Assembly: GCA_035236585.1 (NCBI GenBank)
Contig: CP141132.1
Span: 48,859,880-48,923,879, forward strand
Length of the DNA: 64,000 nucleotides
DNA from: Warburgia ugandensis
Lineage: Eukaryota; Streptophyta; Magnoliopsida; Canellales; Canellaceae
Direction of reading: 5' to 3'
This document shows, piece after piece, positions 50,961 through 64,000 of this stretch. The first letter of the stretch is position 1. Every line of letters begins with the position of its first letter. A program made the position numbers and the translations under genes. The notes under the pieces are model-generated. The model was not told the DNA's origin and ran no database searches. It worked only from the letters and a program-made list of their open reading frames with translations.

Positions 50961-53605
50961 TGTCGTTGTTTTAAATAAAACTCCTAAGCACATGAATCAT
51001 TTACAATATAACACACTAGTAAGGTCAATCCCATGACGAGTTGAACTATTGTGATGCTAGTGGTCCTTAATTTAAATTATCTAACCTAGCCAAGATAATG
51101 AGACTTTAATCTAAACTAATGATTGAAATAAAAAATGTATGAAATTAGAAACTTTTTAAAGTTGGAACTTTCAAAATCTAAATAGGGAAACTTTCTTAAC
51201 TAACTTAACATGCAAAATAAACCCAAAATAATTATCTAACTAATAAATCCAAACATGTACTACTTATGGAAACAACAAAACATGTAGTATGCACAAAATT
51301 AAGCTAGGAAGAATGCATGAAATAAAGTATTAAGATGCATGGATGAACATGAGATTATGCATGAACTATGATGCAAGACTAATCTAACATGGAATGTATG
51401 AATGGGACTGGAATTTCAGCATGAGAATCTAATCTAAACTAAGGAATTTTTCTAAGGGAAAACACCTTGAAACCATGTGATGGATGATGGGTTTATGTGC
51501 ATGATTTATGGGAAAACATAGACTGAAATCTTAATTAATTTACTAAAGAATAACTTAGACCAGTAGCAAATAATGTGAAGAATTAAACATAAACAAGGTG
51601 GTAGTTCTATGCTGCTGGAAACTCCAGCATCACGTCGTTTCCAAATTCCAAGTAACTAACACATAAAGGCACAACTTTATATGCATTAAAACATTCAATT
51701 CAATAGTTCTTCACTACTAGAAACTAGCACCAATTACATCCAAAAACATGATTGCATAAAACAAATACATAATGCTGGAAATTGCATTCAATTCAAGACA
51801 TGAAAATTGGATTTGTACACCTTCCAAAACCCTCAAAATGATCTCCTCTGATATTCAAGTGGCTTCCAAGAGAAAGATAAAAGAAAAAATGGTTGGACTA
51901 GTGAAGGAACTTAAGGAAAGGAACACCTATAACTATGTCTATCTCTAAGAAGAAAGAATGGAATGCAAAAAGCAAAATCAAAGACTCAAGTTACTTCTTC
52001 TCTTGGCTGCCACTCCTAGGGAAGAACTAACTTGTTTCTTTGAGGAATAAGCAAGGAAAACTTGGAAGTTGAAGGCAATTCAACAAGGTTAAAACAAGGT
52101 TGGAATTCAAGGGAACCAAAAGGATAGCTAAATGGCAATGAAAAGCAAGGATAAGATTCGATCCAATGAGACTTACCTTTTCTTTCACCTCAATGGAAAA
52201 CCAACCTTAGACCTTGATATTTAGGTAGAGAAAAGTAAGCAAATTAAATAGCAATACAACAAAGGGGGTAAAATCAAAGAAAAGAAAAGCAAGGAGACTA
52301 ACCAACCTTCAAGGAATAATCAAACACCCAAGGAATAGGTTTGAACACTTGAGGAAGCAACAACACACATTGGAAGGGAATAGCAAGCACCCAAAGGAAT
52401 CCACAAAACATAAGCAAGAGAGGGGTAAATGGGCTGTAGGAAGAGGGCATCCTCCTCCCTAATGGAGGAGTAGTTTTTTTCCTAAGAGGGTAAAAGTCCT
52501 TTTGCTGAGATTTTTTTTGGGTTTCTATGCTTTTTCTCATATTTTTTCTAATGCCCTAGAGCTAAGGTGTGGTGGGGATTAAATTTTGTCAATTTGAATG
52601 GCTAGGATGGGGGAAAGGGCAAGATATCAAATAAGAAGGTGTGCTCAAGGAGGTGTTGGCCTTAAGGAGCAGAGTAGGTGGGAGATGCCACCTTTTTAGG
52701 AAGGGGTGTCTCCCCCCTTCCAAAATTGTTGAAACATCTATGTTTTAGGAAGATGAGTTGGAATGAGATAGTAAAGAGGTGAAAGGTGGTAGATAGAAAG
52801 TTTTGGTGGGTTGGGAAGCTTCCTCAGAAGTGGAATGAGATTAAAATTTGGAAATTCATAGTGTAACTTAAGGGTGAGGTGCAAATTAAGGAAAAAGTGG
52901 GGAAAAGTGAGAAAAACACTAAAAATGGAAGGCTCTTATCCCATTTGCCCACATGCCATCTTATTATAATAGATTTTCCTTAGTTTGATGGCTTAGATGG
53001 CTAACTTTGAAGCCTCCATTGGTTAAGAATCATGGCTGGCCTAAGAAGTTTTCTTAGCTTGACTTATTGGTTTCAACACTTGGCTTGAGTGGGTTCTATG
53101 GTTTGGCTTGAATTCCTTAGCTTGCCACTTACTTTTATGGCTTATATTGCCATGATGGCTTAAGTGGCTTCCATGCAAAGGTGGTGGGAATGCATGGTTT
53201 ACTTCATGGGCCCACTTTTGCCATAATGAGCTCCTTTAATCACATTCATTAGTGGGCCACAAGATGATCTTGGCATTTGGTTTCATGTTGAAGTGATTAT
53301 TTTGAGGCTTGGGCTAGATCTTTTGATCTTGATCTTCCATTTCATTTTGATCAATCTCGACCATCGGATCACCATCTTACTTCCTACAAAATGTGAAAAT
53401 TCCTATTTAAATCCTTCAAAAATATGATTAGTCATATGCTTACCTTGGATTAGCTTTAGGACCTACAAAATATCAAAAATTTGGATTATTAGGTAAAAAA
53501 TGCATGTGTTATGAATTTTGGTAAAAAATTTCTAATTTACCCCTATAAGTTGTAACACATGGGTTACTAATTGGGTGGTTTTTATACAAAATTAAACCCT
53601 TATCA
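50961..53605 (-). repeat. LTR a of the tandem element (about 2,645 bp)
   Basis: On the - strand it starts TGATAAGGGTTTAAT at 53,605 and ends near CAACGACA at 50,961. A G-rich stretch TAGTTGGGGCTG lies immediately upstream on the - strand (53,606-53,617), the expected place for a polypurine tract. By eye it is about 85-90% identical to LTR b (compare 51,897-51,965 with 60,144-60,212). Confidence 0.8.
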
Positions 53606-56600
53606 CAGCCCCAACTAGTATTTTTCTAGTCTCAAGAAAAACATGCAAATTTGTTTTTAAAAAAATTGATACATAGTACCACTTTTGTATGTACTCACGA
53701 TTGCATTTAACAGATGCAACAAGCCCTTAAACCCCTAGGTTACCTTAGTGGATGATTTAGGCCTCGTGAGGGTTTGTAGTGAATATACCCATAAAATTCT
53801 CAAAAAATTTATTTTGTGAAAGTCCTTTTTTCATTTGTGAAAACGTTCTTTTATTCAGCTCAACCTAATTCCTAACTTTAGCTTGCTAATAGAGATGAAC
53901 AAAAAGGTTCAAAATCCTATCCTTATGCTAAAGATATACCATTGTTTCAATAAACTTTGGAAGATGAATGTGTACTATAGATGATATATAATTATAGTCT
54001 CCAAGTCAAATATAGTCTAAATCACCATTCAAATGTATGCTTTGACTTCAATTATCGCAAGATATACTTGACACTTAGAAAGAAGTCACTAGGAAAGGTG
54101 TACATCTCTCATTAATATGTGAGTAGAATGTTGTTCAATAAATCCAAAAGTCTCACATATTTCATAAATAAAAACAATAACTTATAATGATAATGGTCTC
54201 ATGAAAGGATATCAACTACTAAGAATGTCACACTCTACCAAAATCCCATTCATTCATAACCATTTCCAAGCCATACTTCTTCTAAGATCAAGTCAGGACT
54301 TCTAATAGGACAAAATGTAGGCATGGGTAATGGTTGTCAAAAGAATGGATATAAAGGTAAACAAAGGTTATCTAGAAAATATACAAAGGTCTTCTATCAA
54401 TGTATTCATAACTTTTCCATTTTTTCTTGCAAGAATGAACATTCTTCTTTTTCATTGACTATATTTTTCTTTTAATTCTTTTTTTATATATGATTTTCAC
54501 TTGACTTGATATATATATATATATATACCCTTTTAAAATGTTTATTATTTTTCACTCTTTTTAATGTTATTCTCTTGAATTGTATTCGTCAAACTTTTTC
54601 CAAAATGTTATTCAATCTTCTCTACATATTTCCAAAACAAATGGGTAATGGATATATTATAGGGGTTCAATATAGGTAAAGGTCATTTTGCTAACAAAGA
54701 AAAGGCTGATATTGAAAAGGGTCATTGGGCTAACTAGTGAAAAATAATATAGGGAAGGCTAAAGGGTCTAGGTTTTACTAAGGATGTCTTTATCATTTCC
54801 TAGGTTTCATATGACTTGAGAATGATCATAAACTTAAGAGATATATGCTATAGTTTTTTGTGATTCCTCAATAGTTGATGAAGACAAAGAATAATTAGAC
54901 CAACAAAGAAATAATGTCTACTGGTGAAAATTTTAAATTTATGTATAACCCTCAGAAAAAGGAAGAATGACTCAAAAGTCACTTAAGTTATAAGTCTCCA
55001 TAGAACTTTAAGATCTCTAAGTTATATTTTACTCTTCAACTTAAACTATATTGTCTAGTTTATGCAATTAATGTTTTGATTTTAATTTTAATTGAAATAC
55101 TTTAGAAAAATAATACAATAGTGAACTTATTGCATACAACTCTATTTATAAGATAAAGTTAAAAAAACAAAAAACAAAAAACCTGAATATTCAAAAAATA
55201 ATAATTCTCATCTTTATAAAGGAACTTATCAAATAAAAAAATTCAAACTTTTTCAAAAACACAAGAAATGTTAGAAATCTCATAAGTATCTACACTTCCC
55301 AACCTAAAGTAAACACTATGCTCAATGTTTCAAAATATAGGATATATAAATGACGAAAGGGTCATGCAGACTAATGATACTTTCTAGAAAGTCCTGGGTT
55401 GCCTCCTAGTAAGCACTAAGTTTAACGTCTTTAACCATATATGGCCTATAACTAATTTAGCCATCTAAACCTAGGCATGGCTAGTTAAACTAATTTTTTC
55501 TAATCCTAATCCTAAGAATGAAATGGCAAGATTCCACACACCACTTTAGAACTTCGCGGTAGTCTATATATTTTCTCCATCTTTGAAATTTTAAGTGGTG
55601 GTAACAATATAACAGAGTAGACCACCACAATTTTGAATGTTGTGGGACCATATTGATGATCCCTCATTTTTAGTATTTCATAATAGTTTATATAATTCCT
55701 CTACCTTGTATTTTGAGGTGGTCGTAATATGATTACTTCATGTACTACTGTGCATTTTGTTGGACTATATGGAGACGTATGGTGCTTGTTTTAGCCAAGT
55801 TGAAAGATAACATTAACCATTCTATTCAATTTATGTTTTTCCTCCTTTTCCCTTACATTATCCTAGAATAGGGTAATAAGTTGACTCTACCCTTCCGTAA
55901 AAGGTAGGTGGGGACATGGTTTGGCTTAAACCCTTACTCTCTTGTATTGTGTACCCTAAAGTAGGTTGATGTACATCAACTGACTATTTTTCTTCCTATT
56001 TTAAGGGCACACGTACGGTGTCAAATGGGCCTACATGACTATCTTGTGATTGTTCAAATAATATTGATAAGTCCTAATCAGGTACGTCTTCTACATTACA
56101 AGGTTCAATATGAATTTCAAACTCGATATGGGGATCTACTCTAGCTTACGATTGAGAAGTGTCCATTAAAGGCACAATATCCAATAGCTTGTTCACCTCC
56201 TAAATGTATGTGTCTTCATCAAAGTCATAAAAATAAGTGGGACATGAATGTAGAGGTTTTGGGTTGGATATTTTGATACTTTCATTTTCTTCATCATAAT
56301 TGTAAGGAGCAAGACATGGCTTGAGTAGATACAAGTTAGAGGGTTCTATGGATGGTTGTGGAGTTTGTGGCCCAAAATAATGATAAGGGATTTTCATCCT
56401 TTTATTAGTAATAAATGGCTCTTTAGTATCCCTAATTTGATTTATTTCCTCAATTGTTTTTATATGTTAAGCAATATTTCTGTTAGTATTTTCCCATATT
56501 GGATTCATTTCCTCAATCTATTCCTCCCTCTCTCGTTTCATTTCCTGGTGCATCTTTTCACTTGCAGCCATGGTTTCTTCTATTCTCTCAAAAATTTATT

Positions 56601-59212
56601 GCATATCCTCTTTTAACAGTTCTTCTTCATATTGTAGACAAAATGACTCATAGGGTTCGTATTGCTGTGGCATTTGGGTACTGAAAAAGGGCTAAGCAAG
56701 TTGAACCCATGATGGTTGACCTTGATAATCTGAATGGTATTGCTTATTAGGGTGGGACCATTGTGTTTCTTCCTGATAGTGGAATTCCTGAGAACTTGGT
56801 TTTTCATGATGCCTAGTCCATCCATTATATTTTGTCCCAAGATAGTAATCAGTGCTAAGGTATGTGAATGCATTAGGTGCATCCACTAGCTCCTGATAAT
56901 AACCATTGTATATGGAGCTTGTTGGCCATGAAGGAGTGGGATGGGAATACTTAGAATACGTATAATTATTATGGTGCTGAGGTTGTGGTGCTGCTAGATT
57001 AGAAGCTATTATCCTAAGCAATTCTAACCTATTCATTGATGTATCTTTCAAATCTATCCCCTTCTTAATAGGCCTATGTTTTCAACTTTGTATACAAAAA
57101 AAACAAATTGTTACATACAATGAAGGAGTTTTTTTAATTTTTAAGCATAAATCGAAAAACCTTAACTATATGAAACCTAAATGCTAGTCCTAAGCTAAAT
57201 GATGCACAATCAAATCCTAGTATCCACTAATCAACTAGTATCTTAATTATCCTTGCTTAGTGCATAAGCAATAGCGTCATAGACCTAGATCTAGATAGTT
57301 ACTACTCATATCCAGATTTGACTACCGCTTACTAGTTAGGTTCTACTTGGAAGTGGTTAATATAATCTTCGTGTAAGGAAGCATTTAGACCTCGACTAAC
57401 ACCAATGAAGGGGGTGGGAAAATTACTTGAATTTTAGGACCCCCACTATAACTGCAATGCTCAAAAGCCATTGGAGTGACAATAGATAGTGTCCATGTAA
57501 AAGGGTCCTGCGAGCTCAATACCCTAAATCTCTTTCTACTTGATTTTAAATTTAAATTCATGGGTTGGGATCATGGCATACAATGCAATTGATTGATTCC
57601 TGGGTGGGCCAACGAGCTCGTGATAAAATCTAGTCCTTATCTCGTAAGGGTTACTTTGGCTCCCTTACTAACATTAATTCCATTCCACCATAAAGCTAGA
57701 AATATGCAATGCAATACAAAAGAAAACTAATGCAACCTATATGTTATCCAACCAAAGTTAGATAGATGCTCTAATGCAACAATCCTAAATAAAGGTGAAG
57801 CAATTATCAATGAATGGTCCCATTCCACATGAATTATACTAACATTCAAATGCAAATTATCTTAAGAATTAAATTTTGAGTGAGTGATACTCATAGTGAG
57901 AGGTCCATGATGACTAAGTGTGGGCCACCATACCCCACACTTTTCTTGTATTATTATAACCTATTTAAAATTAAATAATAAAGAAATTGCAAATTTACAA
58001 TGGACCTCACTGCAAGTTTCACTAAAATCCTAATCTAGGAAAGCAATAAAACCTAATCTAAGATGATGAGTTGTGGCCCATAACATTGTTGCCAGTCCTT
58101 TGTCGATTTCCCTCAGACAAAAATCTAAGAAATATGGTCAATATGAGAAAAATAGCAACAAAAGCAAAAGGTATACAAAAACCCTAATCTTAAGAACCAT
58201 AAACCTAGACTAGAGGAAAATAAACTAAAGTATGGAATACTACAAAAATTATGGCAACTCAAAAGAAAACTTTGGATTCCTTACTAACATTAATTCCATT
58301 CCACCATACAGCTGGAAATATGCAATGCAATACAAAAGAAAACTAATGCAACCTATATGTTATCCAACCAAAGTTAGATAGATGCTCTAATGCAACAATC
58401 CTAAATAAAGGCGAAGCAATTATCAATGAATGGTCCCATTCCATATGAATTATACTAACATTCAAATGCAAATTATCTTAAGAATTAAATTTTGAGCGAG
58501 TGATACTCATAGTGAGAGGTCCATGATGACTGTGTGGGCCACCATACCCCACACTTTTCCTGTATTATATAACCCATTAAAATTAAATAATAAAGAAATT
58601 GCAATTTACAATGGACCTCACTACAAGTTTCACTAAAATCCTAATCTAGGAAAGCAATAAAACCTAATCTAAGATGATGAGTTGTGGCCCATAACATTGT
58701 TGCCAGTCCTTTGTCGATTTCCCTAAGACAATAATCTAAGAAATATGGTCAATATGAGAAAAATAGCAACAAATGCAAAAGGTATACAAAAACCCTAATC
58801 TTAGGAACCATAAACCTAGACTAGATGAAAATAAACTAAAGTATGGAATATTACACAAATTATGGCAACTCCTTGGCAACGATGTCAAAAACTTGTTGTT
58901 TTAAATAAAACTCACAAGCACACTCAATATAGTACGCTAGTGAGGTCGATCCCACAAGAAGTTGAACTAATGTAATGTTAGTGGTCCCTACTTTAAATTA
59001 TCAAACTTTGCTAAGATAATGAGATTTTAATTTAAACTAATGATGAAAATAAAAAATGTATGAACCTAGACTAGAGGAAAAATACCAACAAATGCAAAAA
59101 GTATGCAAAAACCCTAATCTTAAGAACCATAAACCTAGGCTAGAGGAAAATAAACTGAAGTATGGAATACTACACAAATTATTGCAACTCCTTGGCAATG
59201 GTAGCAAAAACC
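53606..59212 (-). mobile_element. Full internal region of the tandem element
   Basis: AT-rich. It contains a short Gag-like remnant (56,197-57,051) and the GGAGGCAACCCA block, with no reverse transcriptase or integrase motif that I can see. 53,618-55,390 shows nothing recognisable apart from a short TA run (54,510-54,527). 55,440-56,190 is likewise unassigned. Confidence 0.7.
56197..57051 (-). pseudogene. Gag-like remnant of the tandem element (broken)
   Basis: The first part (57,051-56,692) translates to 119 residues rich in Tyr, His, Pro, Gln and Ser, including LRIIASNLAAPQPQHH. The part nearest the 3' end (56,397-56,200) includes YHYFGPQTPQPSIEPSN. The hydrophilic, aromatic-rich composition and position after the PBS suggest the C-terminal part of a plant Tat/Athila-type Gag. 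I do not recognise the family with certainty. Broken, a few breaks. Confidence 0.5.
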
Positions 59213-59390
59213 TATTGTTTTAAATAAAACTCATAAGCATAATCAATATAGTACGCTAGTGAGGTCGATTCCACAAGAAGTTGAACTAATGTAACGTTAG
59301 TGGTCCCTACTTTAAATTATCAAACCTAGCTAAGATAATGAGATTTTAATCTAAACTAATGATGGAAATAAAAAATGTATGAAACTAGAA
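57663..59390. repeat. Nested direct duplications around the PBS/LTR junction
   Basis: 57,663-58,261 recurs at 58,279-58,868 (offset about 616 bp), marked by TTACTAACATTAATTCC and by ATATGCAATGCAATAC. Then about 58,745-59,065 recurs at 59,066-59,385 (offset about 319 bp), marked by TAAACT.AAGTATGGAATA. As a result the LTR end and PBS appear twice. Confidence 0.82.
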
Positions 59391-61923
59391 ACTTTCTAAA
59401 CCTAAGCATGGAAGCTTTCTTAACTAACTTAACATGCAAAATAAATGTAAAACAATGATCTGACTAATAAATCAAAACATGTACTACCTATGGAAACAAC
59501 TAAACAAGTGGTATGCATGGAATTAAGCTAGCAAGAATGCATGAAACAAAGTAATTAAGATGCATAGATGAATATGACAATATGAGTGAACTATGATGCA
59601 AAGATAATCTAACAAGCAATGCATGAATGGGACTAGAATTTGAGCATGAGAATCTAACCTAAACTAAGTAATTTGTCTAAGGGAAAACACCTTGAAACCA
59701 TGTTTTCTGGACCATGGGTTTATGTGAATTATTTATGGGGTAATCAATGGACCTTTAGCTAACTATCATGCAATATATCTAAGAACTAAACACACAACTT
59801 AAAAGCTTAATTAATTTCCTAAAGAATAACTTAGACTAGCAATAAATAATGTGAAAAGTAATCAACACACAAAGCCATAACTTTATATGCATTAGAACAT
59901 TTAATTCAATTGTTCTTCGCTACTGGAAACAAATGTAAACAAGAACCTTAAGTGATTTCATTGAAACAGTACCAAATACATCTAAAAAGTTGAACCCATA
60001 AAACATATAGATAATTCTGGAAATTGTGTTCAATTCAAGATATGAATCTTGATTCAAATCAATTCTAAAATACCTTCCAAAACCCCCAAACTGATCTACT
60101 CTAATATGAATGTAGTTTCCAAGACAAATAAAAGAAAAAATGTCTGGACTAGTGAAGGAACCTAAGGAAAGGAAAGCCCAAAACTATGTCTATCTCTAAG
60201 AAGGAAGAATGGAATACAAAAAGGGAAATCAAAGACTCGAGTCACTTCTTCTCTTGGCTGTCACTACCAAGGAAGAATTAACTTGTTTCTTTGAGGAATA
60301 AGCAAGAAAAAACTAGAATTTGAAGGCAATTCAATGAGGTAAACAACAAGGCAAACTAATGAATACAAGGCTGGAATTCAAGGGAAACAAAAGGAGAACT
60401 AAATGGCAATGAAAAGCAAATAAGATTAGATCCAAGGTGACTTCCCTTGGCTGCAACCTCATGGGAAAACCAACCTTAGACCTCAATCTTTAGGCAAGGA
60501 AAAGTAAGAGAATTAGAAAGCAGCAATGTTCAACAAAGGGAGTAAAATAAAACAAAAGACAAGCAAGGAGACTAACAAACCTTCAAGGAAGAATCAAACA
60601 CCCAAGGCATTGGTTTGAACACTTGAGGAAGCAACAACATACCATGGAAGGGATTTGCATCCACCCAAAGGAATCCATAAAACATAAGAAAAAGAGGGGT
60701 AAATGGTCTATAGGAGGAGGGCATCGTCCTCCCTAATTGAGGAGGTGTATTAATCCTAAGTGTGGAAAAGTCCTTTTGCTTGGATTTTTGCTGGGTTTTT
60801 ATGATTTTTCTGCTATTTTTTCAAGGATTCCCTAATGCTAAGTGTGGTGGCCATTAAGATGTGACAATTTGAATGGCTAGGATGGGGGAAAGAGTAAGAT
60901 ATCAAATAGGAAGGTGCGGGGAAGGAGGTGACTGGATTAAGGAGGGGAGTAGGCGGGAGAAGCCACCATTTTAGGATGGGCATCTCCCCCCTTCCAAAAT
61001 CGTTGAAACACCTATGTTTTAAGAAGGTGTATGGGAATGAGATGGGAAAGAGGTGGAGGGTGTTAGGTGGAGATTTTTGGTTGGATGGGAAGTTTCCTAA
61101 GAGGTAGAATGAGATAGAGTTTTGGAAATTCATAGTGCATCTTGAGGGTGAGGTGGAAATTAAGGAAAAAGTGAGAAAAACACTAAAAATTAAGGGCACT
61201 TATCCCATTGATCCACATCTCATCTTATTCTAATAGATTTCCCTCATTTATCTTCAAAATATCTCATGGATAACTCTCTTAAATATCTTCTAATGCTAGC
61301 CTTCAATTTAGCTTAGCTTGAGGGCTTAGATGACTAACTTTGAAGGCTCCATTGGCTAAGCTTCATGGATGACTTAGGAAGCTTTCTTGGCTTCAACCCT
61401 TAGCTTGAGTGGCTTGTATGGTTTGGCTTGAATTCCTTATCTTGCCACCTTCTTTCATCACTTATATGGCTAAGATGGCTTAAGTGGCTTCCATGCAAAG
61501 GTGGTGGGAATGCATGGCTTACTTCATGGGCCTACTTTGTCCATCTTTAGCTCCTTTAATGACATCCATTATTGGTCTACAAGATAATCTTGTCCCTTGG
61601 TTTCATTTTTAAGTGATGATTTTAAGGATTTGAATCTATATTTTGATGTTGATCTTCAATTTCATCCTGATCAATCTCAGTCGTCGAATCACCATCTTAC
61701 TTCCTACAAAAAGTGAAGAATACTAATTAAATCCTAGAAAAATATGATTAATTATATACTTACCTTAGATTAGCTTTGACATACAAAATATCAAACTTTT
61801 GAATTATTAGGTGAAAAATACATGTCTTATGAATTTTGGTCTAAAATCCCAAATATACCCCTATAAATTGTAACATGAGGGTAACTAATTAGGTCATTTT
61901 TATTAAAAATTAAACACTTATCA
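59213..61923 (-). repeat. LTR b of the tandem element (about 2.7 kb)
   Basis: Starts TGATAAGTGTTTAAT at 61,923 on the - strand. The lower border is near 59,213, where the U5-type end meets a degraded PBS (about 59,187-59,206). An open - frame at 60,813-61,199 (128 residues) is hydrophobic and Ser/Pro-rich, overlaps LTR sequence and is not a recognisable protein. Confidence 0.78.
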
Positions 61924-63300
61924 ATAATAAGCTATTCAACTACTACCTCCCAGAATGTTTTAAGAATGTCAATCAACGGAACCAATTACATATCAATGTC
62001 ATTCCCAGGTTGCTTGGGACCTAATATTAACTCAGTTAAGACCATGCACTTTCTCTTCATGCACAGCAATGGTTAAGGTTGTAATAAATTGTTATAATAT
62101 GCCAACACCTATGCCCACTACTCATAAAATCATGAGGATTAATCCCATCTGCAAATATTCCAAGTCATAGGTTTCTTGGTTCTTGTCCAAAATCGGGCCA
62201 CATGAAGTCTACAAGCTTTCATGTGGGGCTATCTATTAGATGACATAAATAGTTGTCACCTACACTCTCCTCGACATACCATACTATTTTCTTCACTGTT
62301 TTTATAATACAAACATTCTTTTGAACCATAAAATGATGGGGGAGGGGAATACCACAGGACCTTTGTAGGAACATCTTTTAGCTGCTAGCCAGTTAAATTA
62401 TTATTCAGCTTTCATATTGAATGTCCACAAGTTTCTATGCTTTCACCATCAAATGTATTCCCATTACCATTGAAGCTATGTTTACATTTCCAAATTTGGG
62501 ATTGTCAACGATGAGTGTCATAAGGGATTTTTTTCACTAAAGTGGAGCTATAGTTGCCAAATGGTTTTCACTCTACCTTGGCCTCTTGGGAGGAGGTTCG
62601 TTGTCCCCCAATGTGCTGACAAATAGCCAACCTATAAGTAAGAAAGAGGGAAGGAAGATCTTGTTTGAAATGTTGAAATCACCATATCTCTTAAATGCCC
62701 AAGTTAGCCATATCTTCTTTGATCACACTGGAATGGGGAAGAAAAGAATGCCAATTGTTAGCAAGAAGAAAAAGTGAGATCCTCCATTCTCTACACAATA
62801 TCCTAAATGACCTCTCTCATAAGGAGCTTTGACTACTTTTTCATAGTCCGGTGACTGCTGTAATGTTGTGTTGGCAAACATATTAGTAAGGGCAAGTGGA
62901 GCAAAAATTAAGCAAGGGAATTCCTATACTATATGGTAAGCATGTGAAATCCTTTGATTGTGTATCAAATATACATCCATGTCTTTCTTGTTCCACTAGG
63001 TAGGAAAAAAATAAATCTTAGATGTCTATTAAGTTTTGTCTTTGTACTCCTTCCTATATAAGATGTAGTTATTAGGGGAAGCTTCTTATACTTCAACCCT
63101 AGTGTAGTAGGGGTTTTTTTCTAACCTATTTTCTCTCCTTCAACAAAATTTTATCCATCACTTTCAACAATTTTATAAAACCTTGATCTAAAAAACTAAA
63201 TCTCAATTTCACATTATAAAGTTCTACAATTGCAAACAACTTAGTGTAAGTTGTACACCCAACATACTATAGCTCATCGGCTTCCTCTTTCATGGAAATA
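61924..63300. other. Flanking DNA, no gene recognised
   Basis: Unique-looking AT-rich sequence to the right of LTR b. A 63-codon + frame at 62,586-62,777 (MGGGSLSPN..., basic, ending in a Lys run) matches nothing I recognise and has no supporting signals. Confidence 0.5.
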
Positions 63301-63350
<50 letters not shown>

Positions 63351-63351
63351 T

Positions 63352-63407
<56 letters not shown>

Positions 63408-63419
63408 TTACTACTACTA
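63301..63419 (+). repeat. (CTA)n / (TAC)n microsatellite
   Basis: About 119 bp of CTA repeats with two ATTA-type interruptions. The poly-Val frame on the opposite strand is an artefact of this repeat. Confidence 0.97.
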
Positions 63420-64000
63420 ATTGTTGATGTAGGGGAGTGATCATGAACTTCTCACTAGGAAAAAGACTAATACAAACTGGCTTGATCAAAATACTCAACA
63501 ACCAATATTATACAAATATGTGTATAAGTATGTAATCTATATAGATATAGATAACAGTTAATATGCATGAGCCTTTTATGGGTTTTCTAGCTAAAGTATG
63601 TTGACTCATACGGTTCACATATAAATCGTATGTACACTTCTAGTATACATTGATCACATAGATGAATTCAATTTGTATCAGAGCAGATGATTACATTAAA
63701 TTCATCGAAATAAACATTAATAATCATGAGGTTAAAGGACAAAAATATTACTCAAGATATTTAAAACTCTAACTGTGAATAATCCAACATCTGATAAAGT
63801 GGAAAATGCAGCAAATGCCCATGCTATCCATGTTTCAAGAGTGAACTTTTCAAAGAATGCACGGAGAACTTCGGCATCAAATCAAGCTAAGAAGCAAAAA
63901 TCACAACATCCGTGTGGCGAATGGCCCTACCACTAGGTCTATGGCATATAGTCCTCCCAACTGGACAATGAAATAAGTTCTGTCACAATGGAATGGGTTT
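63420..64000. other. Flanking DNA with a possible PBS
   Basis: A TTTGTATCAGAGC stretch near 63,672-63,684 follows GAATTCA and resembles an LTR end plus initiator tRNA-Met PBS of a Copia-type element. The possible LTR could start at TGTTGATGTAGG (63,423). No gag is visible after it within the window, so this is only a suggestion. Confidence 0.3.

Larger units (their letters stand above)
48860..61923 (-). mobile_element. Second tandem LTR element, Tat/Athila-like, non-autonomous fossil
   Basis: Read on the - strand the order is LTR b (61,923 to about 59,213), internal region (to 53,606), LTR a (53,605 to 50,961), then a second internal region (to 48,860) broken off where the gag array is inserted. 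LTRs start TGATAAG.GTTTAAT. A tRNA-Asp-type PBS (compare TGGCGCCGTTGCCGGGGA) follows each LTR in degraded form. I find no pol. A remnant of the GGAGGCAACCCA block, common in plant Tat/Athila-type elements, is at 55,391-55,438. The class is inferred from the PBS and this block. Confidence 0.75.

Noticed and set aside
60813-61199. 128-codon - strand frame in LTR b
   Set aside because: Low-complexity Ser/Pro/Phe-rich translation of LTR sequence, not open in the matching part of LTR a.
62586-62777. Host gene encoding a 63-residue basic protein
   Set aside because: No recognisable domain, no intron or promoter context, and the length is expected by chance.
63274-63501. Poly-valine protein
   Set aside because: Translation of the CTA microsatellite on the opposite strand.

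Overview
The window looks like nuclear DNA from a flowering plant. It is AT-rich and I recognise no host gene in it. Nearly everything is long terminal repeat (LTR) retrotransposon fossil of the Ty3/Gypsy type, with plant features: a primer site for plant initiator tRNA-Met, a chromovirus-type Gag, 5-bp target-site duplications and very long solo LTRs. I cannot name the species.

Positions 1-48,859 hold one head-to-tail array on the + strand. The unit is about 2.0 kb: an LTR of about 1.0 kb, then a primer-binding site (PBS), a (GA)n tract, a gag-only coding remnant of about 0.7 kb, then the next LTR. I count 14 LTRs (named A to N here) and 12 gag remnants, with no protease, reverse transcriptase, RNase H or integrase between them. 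The array enters from the left edge of the window and ends cleanly with LTR N at 48,859. Units B to E form a two-unit higher-order repeat of about 4.0 kb. From about 10.9 kb the array changes to a second LTR subfamily. LTRs K and N are long variants carrying an extra central block.

Six solo LTRs are inserted in the array. They fall into three subfamilies, each seen twice: A (838-3490 and 29,425-32,098), B (11,910-14,534 and 18,106-20,600) and C (24,537-29,203 and 42,626-47,888). Four or five keep visible target-site duplications. Their U5 ends and two predicted hairpins match those of the array LTRs, so all appear to belong to one wider lineage.

Positions 48,860-61,923 hold a second, older, non-autonomous-looking element on the - strand. 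Its LTRs are about 2.7 kb, its primer site is of the tRNA-Asp kind, and it has a short Gag-like remnant and no visible pol. It is also tandem (LTR, internal, LTR, internal), and the gag array sits inside its last internal region. Positions 61,924-64,000 are flanking DNA with a long CTA microsatellite and no recognisable gene.

All elements are described as broken fossils. Boundaries were read by eye, mostly good to a few bases where termini and target duplications agree, and to about 10-20 bases elsewhere.
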